A DNA stretch of 64,000 bases from Stomorhina lunata (taxonomy: Eukaryota > Arthropoda > Insecta > Diptera > Rhiniidae). This document shows positions 36,005 to 50,364 of the stretch, piece by piece (position 1 is the stretch's first letter; every line of letters begins with the position of its first letter). Below the pieces are notes generated by a model. The model worked only from the letters and a program-made list of their open reading frames with translations. It did not search any database and had not been told where the DNA came from. The stretch spans positions 18,681,978 to 18,745,977 of the forward strand of contig OW121744.1 of the NCBI GenBank assembly GCA_933228675.1, given 5' to 3'. The position numbers and the translations under genes are program-made.

Positions 36005-37460
36005 TATATAATTCTATAAAAAATTTCTAACGAAAAATTTTCTATAAAAAATTTCTAACGAAAAATTTTCTATAAAAAATTTCTAACGAAAAATTTTCTA
36101 TAAAAAATTTCTAACGAAAAATTTTCTATAAAAAATTTCTAACGAAAAATTTTCTATAAAAAACTTCTAACGAAAAATTTTCGATAAAAAATTTCTAACG
36201 AAAAATTTTCTATAAAAAATTTCTAACGAAAAATTTTCTATAAAAAATTTCTAACGAAAAATTTTCTATAAAAAATTTCTAACGAAAAATTTTCTATAAA
36301 AAATTTCTAACGAAAAATTTTCTATAAAAAATTTCTGACGAAAAATTTTCTATAAAAAATTTCTAACGAAAAATTTTCTATAAAAAATTTCTAACGAAAA
36401 ATTTTCTATAAAAAATTTCTAACGAAAAATTTTCTATAAAAATTTTCGTTAGAAAATTTTTCTATAAAAATTTTCTAACGAAAATTTTTCTATAAAAATT
36501 TTCTAACGAAAATTTTTCTATAAAAATTTTCTGACGAAAATTTTTCTATAAAAATTTTCTAACGAAAATTTTTCTATAAAAATTTTATACTGAAAATTTT
36601 TCTATAAAAATTTTATAAAGAAAATTTTTCTATAAAAATTTTATACCGAAAATTTTTCTATGAAAATTTAACATCGAAAATTTTTCTATAAAAATTTTAT
36701 ACCGAAAACTTTTCTATAAAAATTTTATACCAAAAATTTAATAATAAAAATTTTATACCGAAAATTTTTCTATAAAAATTTAACACCGAATATTTTTTTA
36801 TACAAATTTTATACCGAAAATTTTTCTATAAAAATTTTATACCGAAAATTTTTCTATAAAAATTTTATACCAAAAATTTTTCTATAAAAATTTTATACCG
36901 AAAATTTTTCTATAAAAATTTTATACCGAAAATTTTTCTATAAAAATTTTATACCGAAAATTTTTCTATAAAAATTTTATACCGAAAATTTTTCTATAAA
37001 AATTTTATACCGAAAATTTTTCTATAAAAATTTTATACCGAAAATTTTTCTAAAAAAATTTTATACCGAAAATTTTTCGATGAAAATTTTAAATCGAAAA
37101 TTTTTCTATAAAAATTTTATTCCGAAAATTTTTCTATAAAAACTTTATACCGAAAATTTTTCTTTAAAAATTTTATACCGACAATTTTTCAATAAAAATA
37201 TTATACCAAAGATTTTTCTAAAAAAAATTTATACCGAAAATTTTTCTATAAACATTTTATATCGAAAATGTGTCTATAAAAATTTTATACCGAAAATTTT
37301 TCTGTAATAATTTGTTGGAAAAATTGTTCTTTAAAAATTTTATACCGAAAATTTTTCCATAAAAATTTTATACCGAAAATTTTTCGATATAAATTTTATG
37401 CCAAAAATTTTATAGCGAAAATTTTTCTATAAAAATTTTATTCCGAAAATTGTTCTGAAT
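36005..37460 (+). repeat. 28-base satellite array, two linker types
   Basis: 36,005-36,440 is a highly uniform unit (GAAAAATTTTCTATAAAAAA plus TTTCTAAC). After a short flipped piece near 36,440 the array becomes TTTTCTAACG, then TTTTATACCG linked units to the end. Linker type changes while core and period stay the same. Confidence 0.94.
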
Positions 37461-38204
37461 TTTTTTGAAGTTCTTTAATGTTAAGTTATAAAAGCATTTC
37501 AATAAATCTAATGTCATCCCTAATGTAAATCTATACAAACACATCTTCGTCATAGTTTAGCTGGAGCAACACATTGAAATATAAAACTAAAGTTAAAAAC
37601 AAAATCAGCTTTAAAATACATAAATCATTGTATGAGCATTTGATATATGAGTTTTTTGTCGGCGTTATCACGATATTCTATGTACTCTATGTAAACTATG
37701 TATGTATACAATTCATTTCCATTTTTTACCCACATATGAACCATCTACATATTTACATAGTTCTGTACATATGAATGTATATGATTTTTTAATTCCCGCT
37801 TTTGTAGTTAAGCTGCTAACTAAGGCAGAAGTACCGTGGGTAGAATCGTTAAAGATTGCTTAAGGCAAAGTCAAAAGGGGTCTACTAAGGGGTCATCCCA
37901 TACACCAGCTGTAGATAATTCGGTAATAGTGAAAATAATTTCTAGTAAAAGCTTATCTATTAGCAAGTAAAATTTTTATATTCGGCTGTGCCCATATATA
38001 CACAAAGCGTCTGTGTATGGTGGCTGTATAAGATTAGAAAAGTTTTTACACTAGTTGGTAAAATCTTTGGACATACATTGATTTTTCATAGGGTCCTTTT
38101 GAAAATTCCCATAAAAAAGAAAGTATACCGCCTTTACTCTATTTCGAAAACAACTAATGAAGACGATTATTCAATGACAGACAGACAGGCAGACAGACAG
38201 ACAG
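37461..38204. other. Spacer with possible old dispersed-repeat fragment
   Basis: No gene. The phrase ATTCGGCTGTGCCCATATAT near 37,980-38,000 and a terminal CAGACAGACAGG microsatellite (38,178-38,205) resemble the body of DINE-type repeats in calyptrate flies. This is tentative. Confidence 0.35.
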
Positions 38205-40365
38205 AAAATTTTTCTATAAAAATTTTATACCGAAAATTTTTCTATAAAAATTTTTTAACGAAAATTTTTCCATAAAATTTATATACCAAAAATTTTTCTA
38301 TAAAAATTTTATACCGAAAATTTTTCTATAAAAATTTAATACCGAAGATTTTTCTATAAAAATTTAATACCGAAAATTTTTCTATAAAAATTTTATACCA
38401 AAAATTTTTCTATAAAAATTTTATACCGAAAAATTTTCTATAAAAATTTTATAACGAAAATTTTTCTATAAAAATTTTATACCGAAAATTTTTCTATAAA
38501 AATTTTATACCAAAAATTTTTCTATAAAAATTTTATACCGAAAATTTTTCTATAAAAATTTTATACCGAAAATTTTTCTATAAAAATTTTATACCGAAAA
38601 TTTTTCTATAAAAATTTTATACCGAAAATTTTTCTATAAAAATTTTATACCAAAAATTTTTCTACAAAAATTTTATACCGAAAATTTTTCTATAAAAATT
38701 TTATACCGAAAATTTTTCTATACAAATTTTTCTGTAAAAATTTTATACCGAAAAATTTTCTATAAAAATTTTATAACGAAAATTTTTCTATAAAAATTTT
38801 ATACCGAAAATTTTTCTATAAAAATTTTATAACGAAAATTTTTCTATAAAAATTTTATACCGAAAATTTTTCTATAAAAATTTTATACCGAAAATTTTTC
38901 TATAAAAATTTTATACCGAAAATTTTTCTATACAAATTTTTCTGTAAAAATTTTATACCGAAAAATTTTCTATAAAAATTTTATACCGAAAATTTTTCTA
39001 TAAAAATTTTATACCGAAAATTTTTCTATAAAAATTGTATACCGAAAATTTTTCTACAAAAATTTTATACCGAAAATTTTTCTATACAAATTTTATACCG
39101 AAAATTTTTCTATACAAATTTTTCTATAAAAATTTTATACCGAAAATTTTTCTATAAAAATTTTATACCGAAAATTTTTCTATAAAAATTTTATACCGAA
39201 AATTTTTCTATAAAAATTTTATACCGAAAATTTTTCTATAAAAATTTTATACCGAAAATTTTTCTATACAAATTTTTCTGTAAAAATTTTATACCAAAAA
39301 ATTTCCTATAAAAATTTTATAACGAAAATTTTTCTAGAAAAATTTTATAACAAAAATTTTTCCATAAAAATTTTATACCGAAAATTTGTCTAGAAAAATT
39401 TTATAACGAAAATTTTTCCATAAAAATTTTATTCCGAAAATTTTTCTATAAAAATTTTATACCGACAATTTTTCTATAAAAATTTTATACCGACAATTTT
39501 TCTATAAAAATTTTATACCGACAATTTTTCTATAAAAATTTTATACCGAAAATTTTTCTATAAAAATTTTATACCGAAAATTTTTCTATACAAATTTTTC
39601 TGTAAAAATTTTATACCGAAAAATTTTCTGTAAAAATTTTATACCGAAAAATTTTCTATAAAAATTTTATAACGAAAATTTTTCTATAAAAATTTTATAC
39701 CGAAAATTTTTCTATAAAAATTTTATACCGAAAATTTTTCTATAAAAATTTTATACTGAAAATTTTTCTATAAAAATTTTATACCGAAAATTTTTCTATA
39801 AAAATTTTATACCGAAAATTTTTTTATAAAAATTTTGTACCGAAAATTTTTCTATAAAAATTTTATACCGAAAATTTTTCTACAAAAATTTTATACCGAA
39901 AATTTTTCTATACAAATTTTTCTAGAAAAATTTTATAGCAAAAATTTTTCCATAAAAATTTTATACCGAAAATTTGTCTAGAAAAATTTTATAACGAAAA
40001 TTTTTCCATAAAAATTTTATTCCGAAAATTTGTCTATAAAAATTTTATACTGAAGATTTTTCTATAAAAATTTTATACCGAAAATTTGTCTAGAAAAATT
40101 TTATAACAAAAATTTTTCCATACAAATTTTATTCCGAAAATTTTTCTATAAAAATTTTATACTGAAGATTTTTCTATAAAAATTTTATACCGGAAATTTT
40201 TCTATAAAAATTTTATACCGGAAATTTTTCTATAAAAATTTTATACCGGAAATTTTTCGATAAAAATTTTATACCGGAAATTTTTCTATAAAAATTTTAT
40301 ACCTTAAATTTTTCTATGAAAATTTTATACCGAAAATTTTTCTAAAAGAAATTTATACCGACAGG
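38205..40365 (+). repeat. 28-base satellite array (TATACCG linker)
   Basis: About 75 copies of AAAATTTTTCTATAAAAA plus TTTTATACCG. It contains repeated shorter units (CTATACAAATTTTTCTGTA) at about 38,728, 38,930, 39,112, 39,266 and 39,590, which mark internal multi-unit duplications. It starts directly from a CAGA microsatellite and ends at another (GACAGGCAGACAGAG, 40,361). Confidence 0.95.
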
Positions 40366-41555
40366 CAGACAGAGCAGCTTTTCTGATTTAAGTGTGAGCT
40401 TTTGTTTTTCCAATGGCATTTAAAACAGTTTTAGGGTCAACTTTCAAATATTTAAAGCTATTTTTTTAAGTCCATGATGGATTTTATTTTTGTTTTTTTT
40501 TTTTTTTTTGAAAGCTTTAATTATATTTTCCCATACTTTTTTTCGCATTCCAATTTAATTGAAATAATAATTGAAAATTAATGAGTTTTAAAATAACAGT
40601 ATCTGACATATCTATAAAAGCTATCGTGAAAAAAAATTACTGCACTATGGATAAGTTTTGGCTTAAATAGTAAATGGATATTTCGTTTGAAACACACTTT
40701 ATTCTCCGTAATAAAAACCTGTTATGTTTATTTATCTTAGCAATATTGAAAGTGTGTTTTAAATCTACTTAATTCCGTATTTAAATTCATGGAAATAACT
40801 TAACAAGGCAGATTAGCCTTTTCATACAAGACTTTTCCGAGAAGCTTTTCATGGTTATGATTGATAAAAGTACAACTGACTAAAAATGATCCTATATCAC
40901 AAAAATTCCTTTAAAACCTTTACAGCATTTTACCGGTTTCCTACGAAATTAATGCAATATTACTGTTCCACTTTCTAGGAATAAATTTTTCCAAAAACTT
41001 TAGCCTTTAGTTGGATAATCCTTTTGCAAAAACAAAACCCACTGTCCAACATTTATTTCCCATGCATTGTTGTAGTATGAAAGTTATAGCTTTATGCTTT
41101 TTTTAAAGAATTTCTATTGTTTTTTACATAACCATTTATTTTCTATTATGAGAAAAAAAATTTATCTTTAGCTCATCATAGTTTGAAAATAATAAAAATG
41201 AATAAAAAATGGCCTTATATATAAATACATACATACATATAGACGTGCTAACATTCCCTTACGCGAAAGGGAAATGCATGAAAAAGGACGTGTTAGGAAA
41301 TCTAGAAACATAAATTTAACACATTCCAGTAGTTTCAAGATATATTGGAATTTTGCTACATGTTTGTTAATAACTTTTAAGCATTATAATATTATCTGAA
41401 TCTGGGTTATAAAAATTCTCCCAAACGGTTCATAAATTAACGAGATATGAACAAAAATTGAAATCTTTTAAAAGAACATTCGATCTTAATACTCAGTAGA
41501 TCGACAGAAAAACCTAAATGATTACATACAAAAACCATTTTCAAAGATTTCGAAA
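40366..41555. other. Unique stretch following the array
   Basis: About 100 bases at 40,530-40,632 match 26,826-26,925 (CGCATTCC; TTGAAAATTAATGAGTTTT; AGTATCTGACATAT). The rest is unrecognised and non-coding by eye. Confidence 0.5.
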
Positions 41556-44480
41556 TATTTTTCTATAGAAAAATATTTATCGCCACAAAATTTCTATAGA
41601 AAATTTTTTTATCAACAATTTTTCTATAGAAAATTTTTTTTATCAAATATTTCTCTATAGAAAATTTTTTTATCAAAAATTTTTCTATAGAAAATTTTTT
41701 TATCAAAAACTTTTCTATAGAAAATTTTTTTATCAAAAATTTTCTATAGAAAATTTTTTTATCCAAAAATTTTCTATAGAAAATGTTTTTTATCAACAAT
41801 TTTTCTTTAAAAAATCAAAAAATTTTTTTATCAAAAATTTTTCTATAGAAAATTTTTTTATCAAACATTTTTCTATAGAAAATTTTTGCATCAGAAATTT
41901 TTCTGTAGAAATTTTTTATGTCAAAAATTTTTCTACAAAAAATCTTTTTATCAAAAATTTTTCTATAGAAAATTTTTTTATCAAAAATTTTTCTATAGCA
42001 AAATATTTTTATCGGCATAGAATTTCATATAAAAACATTTTTATCAAAAAAAAAAAAATTTATAGAAAATTTTTTTTATCAAAAATTTTTCTATAGTAAA
42101 TTTTTTTATCAAAAATTTTTTTATCAAAAATTTTTCTATAGAAAATTTTTCTATAGATATATAAAAATATTTTTATAAAAAAAAAAAAATTTATAGAAAA
42201 TTTTTTTATCCAAAATTTTTCTATAGAAAATGTTTTTTATCAAAAATTTTTCTTTAAAAAATCCAAAAATTTTTTTATCAAAAATTTTTCTACAGAAAAT
42301 TTTTTTATCAAAAATTTTTTACACAAAATTTTTGTATCAGAAATTTTTCTGTAGAAATTTTTTATATCAAAAATTTTTCTATAAAAAATCTTTTTATCAA
42401 AAATTTTTCTATAGAAAATTTTTTTATCAAAAATTTTTCTATAGAAATTTTGTTTATCAAAAATTTTTCTATAGAAAATGTTTTACCAAAAATTTTTCGG
42501 TTTTCGGGTAGCTCGTAATACTTTAGTATCTCCAACTCTCACATCTGTACAAATTTTTTTTAGAAAAATTTTTGATATAAAAAAAATTTTATAGAAAAAT
42601 TTTTGTTAAAAAATATTTATACAAAAAAATGTTTCTATAGAAAATTTTTTTATCACAGAAATATTTTTCTATAGAAATTTTTTTTATCACAGAAACATTT
42701 TTCTATAGAAAATTTTTTTATCAACATTTTTTTCTATAAATATTTTTTTATCAAAAGTTTTTCTATAAAATATTTTTTGTATCAAAAACTTTTTCTATAG
42801 AAAATTTTTCTGTATAAATATTTCTTTATCAAAAATTTCTCTATTGAAAATTTTGTTACTAAAAATTTTTTCTATAGAAAATTTGTTTATCAAAAATTTT
42901 TCTGCAGAAAATTTTTTTATCAAAAATCTTTCCATAGAAAATTTTTTTTATCAAAAATTATTTTATTGATACAAAAAATTTTTTAAAGAAAAATTTTTGA
43001 TAAACATAATTTTTGATAAAAAAAATATTTATACAGAAAAATTTTCTATAGAAAATTTTTTTTATCAAAAACTTTTCTATAGAAAACTTTTTGTATAAAT
43101 ATTTTTTTTATCAAAAATTATGTTTATCAAAAATTGTTCAATAAAATATTTTTTGTATCAAAAATTTATGTTTGCAAAAATTTTTCGATAAAATATTTTT
43201 TGTATCAAAAATTTTTCTATAGAACATTTTTTTATTGGAATTTTTTCCAAAGAAAAATATTTCTATCGAAAAATATTTTTATCGAAATCTTTTCTAGAGA
43301 CAAAAATTTTTATCAAAAACTTTTCTAGAGAAAAATATTTTTATCGGCATAAAATTTCCTATAAAAATTCTGTATTTGTTTTTTTAGTTTCTATAGAAAA
43401 TTTGTTTATCAAAAATTTTTCTATAGAAAATTTTTTTTATCAAAAATTTTTCAATAGAAAATTTTTTTTTATCAAAAATTGTTCTATAGAAAATTTTTTT
43501 ATCAAAAATTTTTCTATAGAAAATTTTTTCTATAGAAAATTTTTTCATCAAAAATTTTTCTATAGACAATTTTTTCATCAAAAATTTTTCTATAGCAAAA
43601 TATTTTTATCGGCATAGAATTTCATATAAAAAATTTTTTTATCAAAAAAAAAAAAAAAATTTCTATAGACATTTTTTTTATCAACAATTTTTTTATCAAA
43701 AATTTTTCTATAGAAAATTTTTTTTATCAAAAATGGTTCTATAGAAAATATTTTTATCAAAAATTTTTCTATAGAAAATATTTTTATCAAAAATTTTTCT
43801 ATAGAAAATATTTTTATCAAAAATTTTTCTATAGAAAATATTTTTATCAAAAATTTTTCTATAGAAAATATTTTTATCAAAAATTTTTCTATAGATAATT
43901 TTTTTATCAAAAATTTTTTTTTTGAAAATTTTATCAAAAATTATTATATAGAATATTTTTGTATCAAACATTTTTCTATAGAAAACTTTTTTATCAAAAA
44001 TTTTTCTATAGAAAAGTTTTTTATCAAAAATTTTTCTATAGAAAAGTTTTTTATCAAAAATTTTTCTATAGAAAAATTTTTTATCAAAAATTTTTCTATA
44101 GAAAATTTTTTTATCAAAAATTTTTCTATAGAAACCTTTTATATCAAAAATTTTTCTATAGAAACCTTTTTTATCAAAAATTTTTCTATAGAAAACTTTT
44201 TTATCAAAAATATTTCCATAGAAAATTTTTTATCAAAAATTTTTCTATAGAAAACTTTTTTATCAAAAATTTTGCTATAGAAAAGATTTTTATCAAAAAT
44301 TTTTCTACAGAAAAATATTTTTATCGAAATCTTATCTAGAGAAAAATATTTTTATAAAATATTTTTCTACAGAAAAATATTTTGATCGAAAATTTTTCTA
44401 TAGAAAAATATTATTATCAAAATGTTTTTTATAGAATTTTTTTTTTTTAGAAAAATTTTCTATAGAAAAATATTTAGTTT
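41556..44480. repeat. 29-30-base satellite array (TTATC linker)
   Basis: Core TTTTTCTATAGAAAAT plus TTTTTTATCAAAAA. The cleanest stretch is 43,740-43,890, period exactly 30. Interrupted by short flipped pieces (TTTTTGATA) near 42,565 and 43,000. Two larger blocks repeat in order (GTTTTTTATCAACAATTTTT around 41,785; GTTTTTTATCAAAAATTTTT around 42,232), consistent with multi-unit duplication. Confidence 0.93.
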
Positions 44481-44530
44481 CTTGTATATTTTGTTTTTTG
44501 TAATTTCTTTAACAAAGTGGCACCACCGAC

Positions 44531-44635
44531 ATCCTAATCCCAACTGAATGCTTTTAACATTAATCTTCACGAGTTTCAATAATGATCGTGCTATTTACGA
44601 AAATAACAAAAGGTATTCGGCTTCTGGTGGTATGG
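44531..44635 (+). repeat. Array-flanking sequence, inverted copy A
   Basis: ATCCTAATCCCAACTGAATG to TTCGGCTTCTGGTGGTATGG. The reverse complement of this segment occurs at 48,376-48,486, also next to an A+T satellite array. Confidence 0.85.
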
Positions 44636-45369
44636 GCTGCCTACGCCTGCCTGTAACCCAAGCTAGGTCGTTTCCCAGATTTATTTTTTGCTGCACAAAA
44701 CTTTAAAATCTGTTGACTTCGGCTTATCTTATATGTAAAATTTGTCTAATATTAGTAAACGACCAAGTTAAATTTAAACTGCTGGGTTATTACATTCATA
44801 CATGCTTAATATATATATGTGAGTATAGTTAAAGCCAGAACCGACCAATATCATACAATAAATATAAAGCAGCCCAAAAGAGATTTCATTTCTGGATCGT
44901 GTATTTCTTTATTGTTTGCGTACTACATCCGTATCTATGGATGTACTGACGAAAAATTGCATAAAAATGTTTAATATATGGACATGTAGCGATAGCAATT
45001 TTCTATTCTATCTATCTCTAGGACATACATACATTCAAAATTTTTATGTTGAAAGGGACTAGAAAAGGCAATCAAAACATGCCCTATAAACATATGTACG
45101 TACATACATCGATGTATGCATTTACACTCTTAACAATCCAAATATGTCATGTATCAACATTTTTTTTGCGAAAAAACCCACATGAAAACATATTGAGGAC
45201 TGATACTGTTTGTATGGGGATGGTCTCTGATTGTAGAAGGACTGCCATTAGCCGGTGTGATAAGCAGAAAAATGTTTGGACTTATATATAAGAACAGATT
45301 TTAAGGTTTAGGCACAGTTGATTAGCGCTAGAAATATGTGAATAAAGCACAAAATTTGTCATTTATTAT
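44636..45369. other. Unique stretch, nothing recognised
   Basis: AT-rich sequence; the open frame at 45046-45291 shows no known domain. Confidence 0.45.
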
Positions 45370-45520
45370 CAAATAAGCATAGGCGAGGTTATATGGAAGC
45401 TATGGTCAATTTCAATACCAACATTTTTCTAAAAAAGAAAATATTTTTTGGCAAGTTTCAGTGACCTAGCTAATTTTGTTTAGGCCCTATCGTGCTTTCA
45501 GCAGACGGACGGAAAGACAA
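45370..45520 (+). mobile_element. DINE-1-like fragment leading into the CAGA array
   Basis: Contains TATATGGAAGCTATGGTCAA, GGCAAGTTTCAGTGACCTAG and CAGACGGACGG, in the same order as phrases of the DINE-1-like copies. It then passes without a break into CAGA repeats. Confidence 0.45.
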
Positions 45521-47418
<1,898 letters not shown>

Positions 47419-48375
47419 AGTCATATAAAAGATTGCCAAATATTCACAGAAAATTAAAAACTCGGCAACACTACCCTTAACACTATTACTATTTTTTATG
47501 AACGGGTATATTTTTGTTCGCTGTTATGGTGTTTGTGCTGTGTTTTGATAGTGGTGGTCACGTTAACAATGTTCGGAAGGATAATAACTAATCCAGATTA
47601 TTTATGGAGACGTATTTAGTTTCAAAAACAAAAATGTTTATACTGGAATTATATTGTATAAAAATTTGCGGAGTTCCAAAAACAAAAAAAATAGTTTGTT
47701 GATGTTGAAAATAATATTGTTAAATGCTGGTATTTTGTCCAATAAAATATTTAAAAAATTTATGAGAAAAAAAACTGAATTCTCAAAGGGATCTTTTTCA
47801 CAAATATAAAGCAGCGAGATTTTGGCAAAAAAAATATATAACAACTAAAGTATACATTTGGGATAAAATATTTTTGATTTTTTGCTCTGTTGTTATGTGT
47901 GAAATGATATGCAAATATTCCATTATTTATGTATTTGTTTTACTTTTATTTAAATAAATTCAAAAAATATTTAGTTGTAAAAAATTTTATTGAAATTAAA
48001 GAATTTTTTATCAAATTATTATTTTTGTTTTGTAGAATTTAATTAATTTAAATATTTCTTTCAATTATTCAATAATTGAATATGAAAGTGTTTGGAATAA
48101 AATGAATTTACCTTTTTCTGGCAAAAAACTTATCTTACTATTTAAAAAAAAATATGTAGTAAAAAGTCAGAAGCTTCATCCCCAAACAGTTTTAAATAAC
48201 CTTAAAGGATATAGGAAAGACCTAAAATATTTTCAAGAGCTTCTAAAACTCTATTGGTTCAAAAATATGCAAACCTATAAAAACCTACAAAAAGTATCAG
48301 TGACTCTAAAAAATAAAAGTTTTTGCTTTACTAGCTATAGCTATATTTTTTCTTCAGTATGATTTGGCTTTAGGC
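47419..48375. other. Unique AT-rich stretch
   Basis: No gene or element recognised; open frames at 47638-47844 and 48102-48362 are featureless and AT-driven. Confidence 0.45.
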
Positions 48376-48486
48376 ATTCTATACCACCAGAAGCCGAAGA
48401 CTTTTGGTAATTTTCGTAAATATCACGATCATTAATGACAAGAGCGAAAATGTGCCTTAAAAGCATTTAGTTGGAATTTGGATGTT
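48376..48486 (-). repeat. Array-flanking sequence, inverted copy B
   Basis: CATTCTATACCACCAGAAGC to TTTAGTTGGAATTTGGATG; the inverse of 44,531-44,635 with moderate divergence. It leads through an A-run into the array at 48,535. Confidence 0.85.
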
Positions 48487-48534
48487 AAATACAAAACAAA
48501 AAAAAAAAAAAATCAAAAAACTTAAAAATTTCTT

Positions 48535-49615
48535 ATTTTCTATAGAAAATTTTTTTTCTCAAGAAAAATTTTCGATAAAAATATTTTTCTATAAAAAAAT
48601 TTTTCGAAATAAATATTTCGATAGAAATATTTTTCTATAGAAAAATATTTTTTTTTTATTATTTTTCTACAGAAAAATTTTCGTTAGAAATATTTTTCTA
48701 TAGAAAAATTTTCGTTAGAAATATTTTTCTATAGAAAAATTTTCGTTAGAAATATTTTTCTATAGAAAAATTTTCGTTAGAAATATTTTTCTATAGAAAA
48801 ATTTTCGTTAGAAATATTTTTCTATAGAAAAATTTTCGTTAGAAATATTTTTCTATAGAAAAATTTTCGTTAGAAATATTTTTCTATAGAAAAATTTTCG
48901 TTAGAAATATTTTTCTATAGAAAAATTTTCGTTAGAAATATTTTTCTATAGAAAAATTTTCGTTAGAAATATTTTTCTATAGAAAAATTTTCGTTAGAAA
49001 TATTTTTCTATAGAAAAATTTTCGTTAGAAATATTTTTCTATAGAAAAATTTTCGTTAGAAATATTTTTCTATAGAAAAATTTTCGTTAGAAATATTTTT
49101 CTATAGAAAAATTTTCGTTAGAAATATTTTTCTATAGAAAAATTTTCGTTAGAAATATTTTTCTATAGAAAAATTTTCGTTAGAAATATTTTTCTATAGA
49201 AAAATTTTCGTTAGAAATATTTTTCTATAGAAAAATTTTCGTTAGAAATATTTTTCTATAGAAAAATTTTCGTTAGAAATATTTTTCTATAGAAAAATTT
49301 TCGTTAGAAATATTTTTCTATAGAAAAATTTTCGTTAGAAATATTTTTCTATAGAAAAATTTTCGTTAGAAATATTTTTCTATAGAAAAATTTTCGTTAG
49401 AAATATTTTTCTATAGAAAAATTTTCGTTAGAAATATTTTTCTATAGAAAAATTTTCGTTAGAAATATTTTTCTATAGAAAAATTTTCGTTAGAAATATT
49501 TTTCTATAGAAAAATTTTCGTTAGAAATATTTTTCTATAGAAAAATTTTCGTTAGAAATATTTTTCTATAGAAAAATTTTCGTTAGAAATATTTTTCTAT
49601 AGAAAAATTTTTTTC
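48535..49615. repeat. 31-base satellite array, perfectly homogeneous (TCGTTAGAAA linker)
   Basis: Unit: TATTTTTCTATAGAAAAAT plus TTTCGTTAGAAA. From about 48,721 to 49,589 every unit is exactly 31 bases (28 periods), and I saw no substitution. Diverged copies are found only at the left edge (48,535-48,680). Confidence 0.97.
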
Positions 49616-50339
49616 GGGCACTTCAATTATTTCATTTATAAAGTATATTTTTATGAAAAAGTGCATAGAATTTTTATTTTATTCGTTTTAAACTTAAAAT
49701 GAAATTGTTTTATTTTCGCCTTGTTTTTTTTTTTGTCTATTTTACATACACCAAAAAATTGTTATAACTAAAGAGTATGTTTTTTTTTATTTTTATTAGG
49801 TTACATAGTTTTTTTTTTCGGTTGGTATTTTTTTTACCAACTTGTTGGGAACTGTTTTATTACAAGATTTTTTTCAACTTTTTAGTTCTAATATTTTAGC
49901 CAAAACAAGCAGTAGTACATACATACATATAACGTTATTCATTTCTTTATGTAAAATAGTGAGAAAAATTCTAAACATGCAGAAATATTAAAAAAAAAAA
50001 AAAAATAAAAAAGGAAAACATAAGCAAAAAAGTTTGTTTCAAAACTTTAAACAACTCATACATGCATGTGTGCGTATTTTTATACAGCCATCAAACACAT
50101 ACTCATACACATGCCAACAACAGCCTCACCAAAGTTGGATCAAATACTTTTTCAAACATTTTGCAAACATTTTTTTTTTTATAAAATGGGAGAAACTGAG
50201 GGAGCTTTCAGCAAATATTTAGTTAATATTTCAAAAAATATTTAAAAATTTCAAAAATTAAAGATACCAATTTGATGTTTAGTTTAATTCTTAGAATTTC
50301 CTAAAGAAAGAGGCCCAAAAGCTTTAATAAAGTACCAAA
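49616..50339. other. Unique AT-rich stretch
   Basis: Poly-A/poly-T runs only; no gene recognised. Confidence 0.45.
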
Positions 50340-50364
50340 CATATAAAGAGTTAACTAAAAATTG

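Noticed and set aside
37980..38005. Helitron/DINE-type end near ATTCGGCTGTGCCC
   Set aside because: Only a short phrase resembles such repeats; no boundaries or second copy in this window.
41563..44339. Multiple Lys/Phe/Ile/Tyr-rich ORFs of 60-126 residues
   Set aside because: They follow the 30-base satellite, whose period is a multiple of three; they appear on both strands.
42230..44480. Hypothesis that this array codes a Lys/Phe repeat protein
   Set aside because: Frame is broken repeatedly by one-base length changes in T-runs, and synonymous preference is absent.
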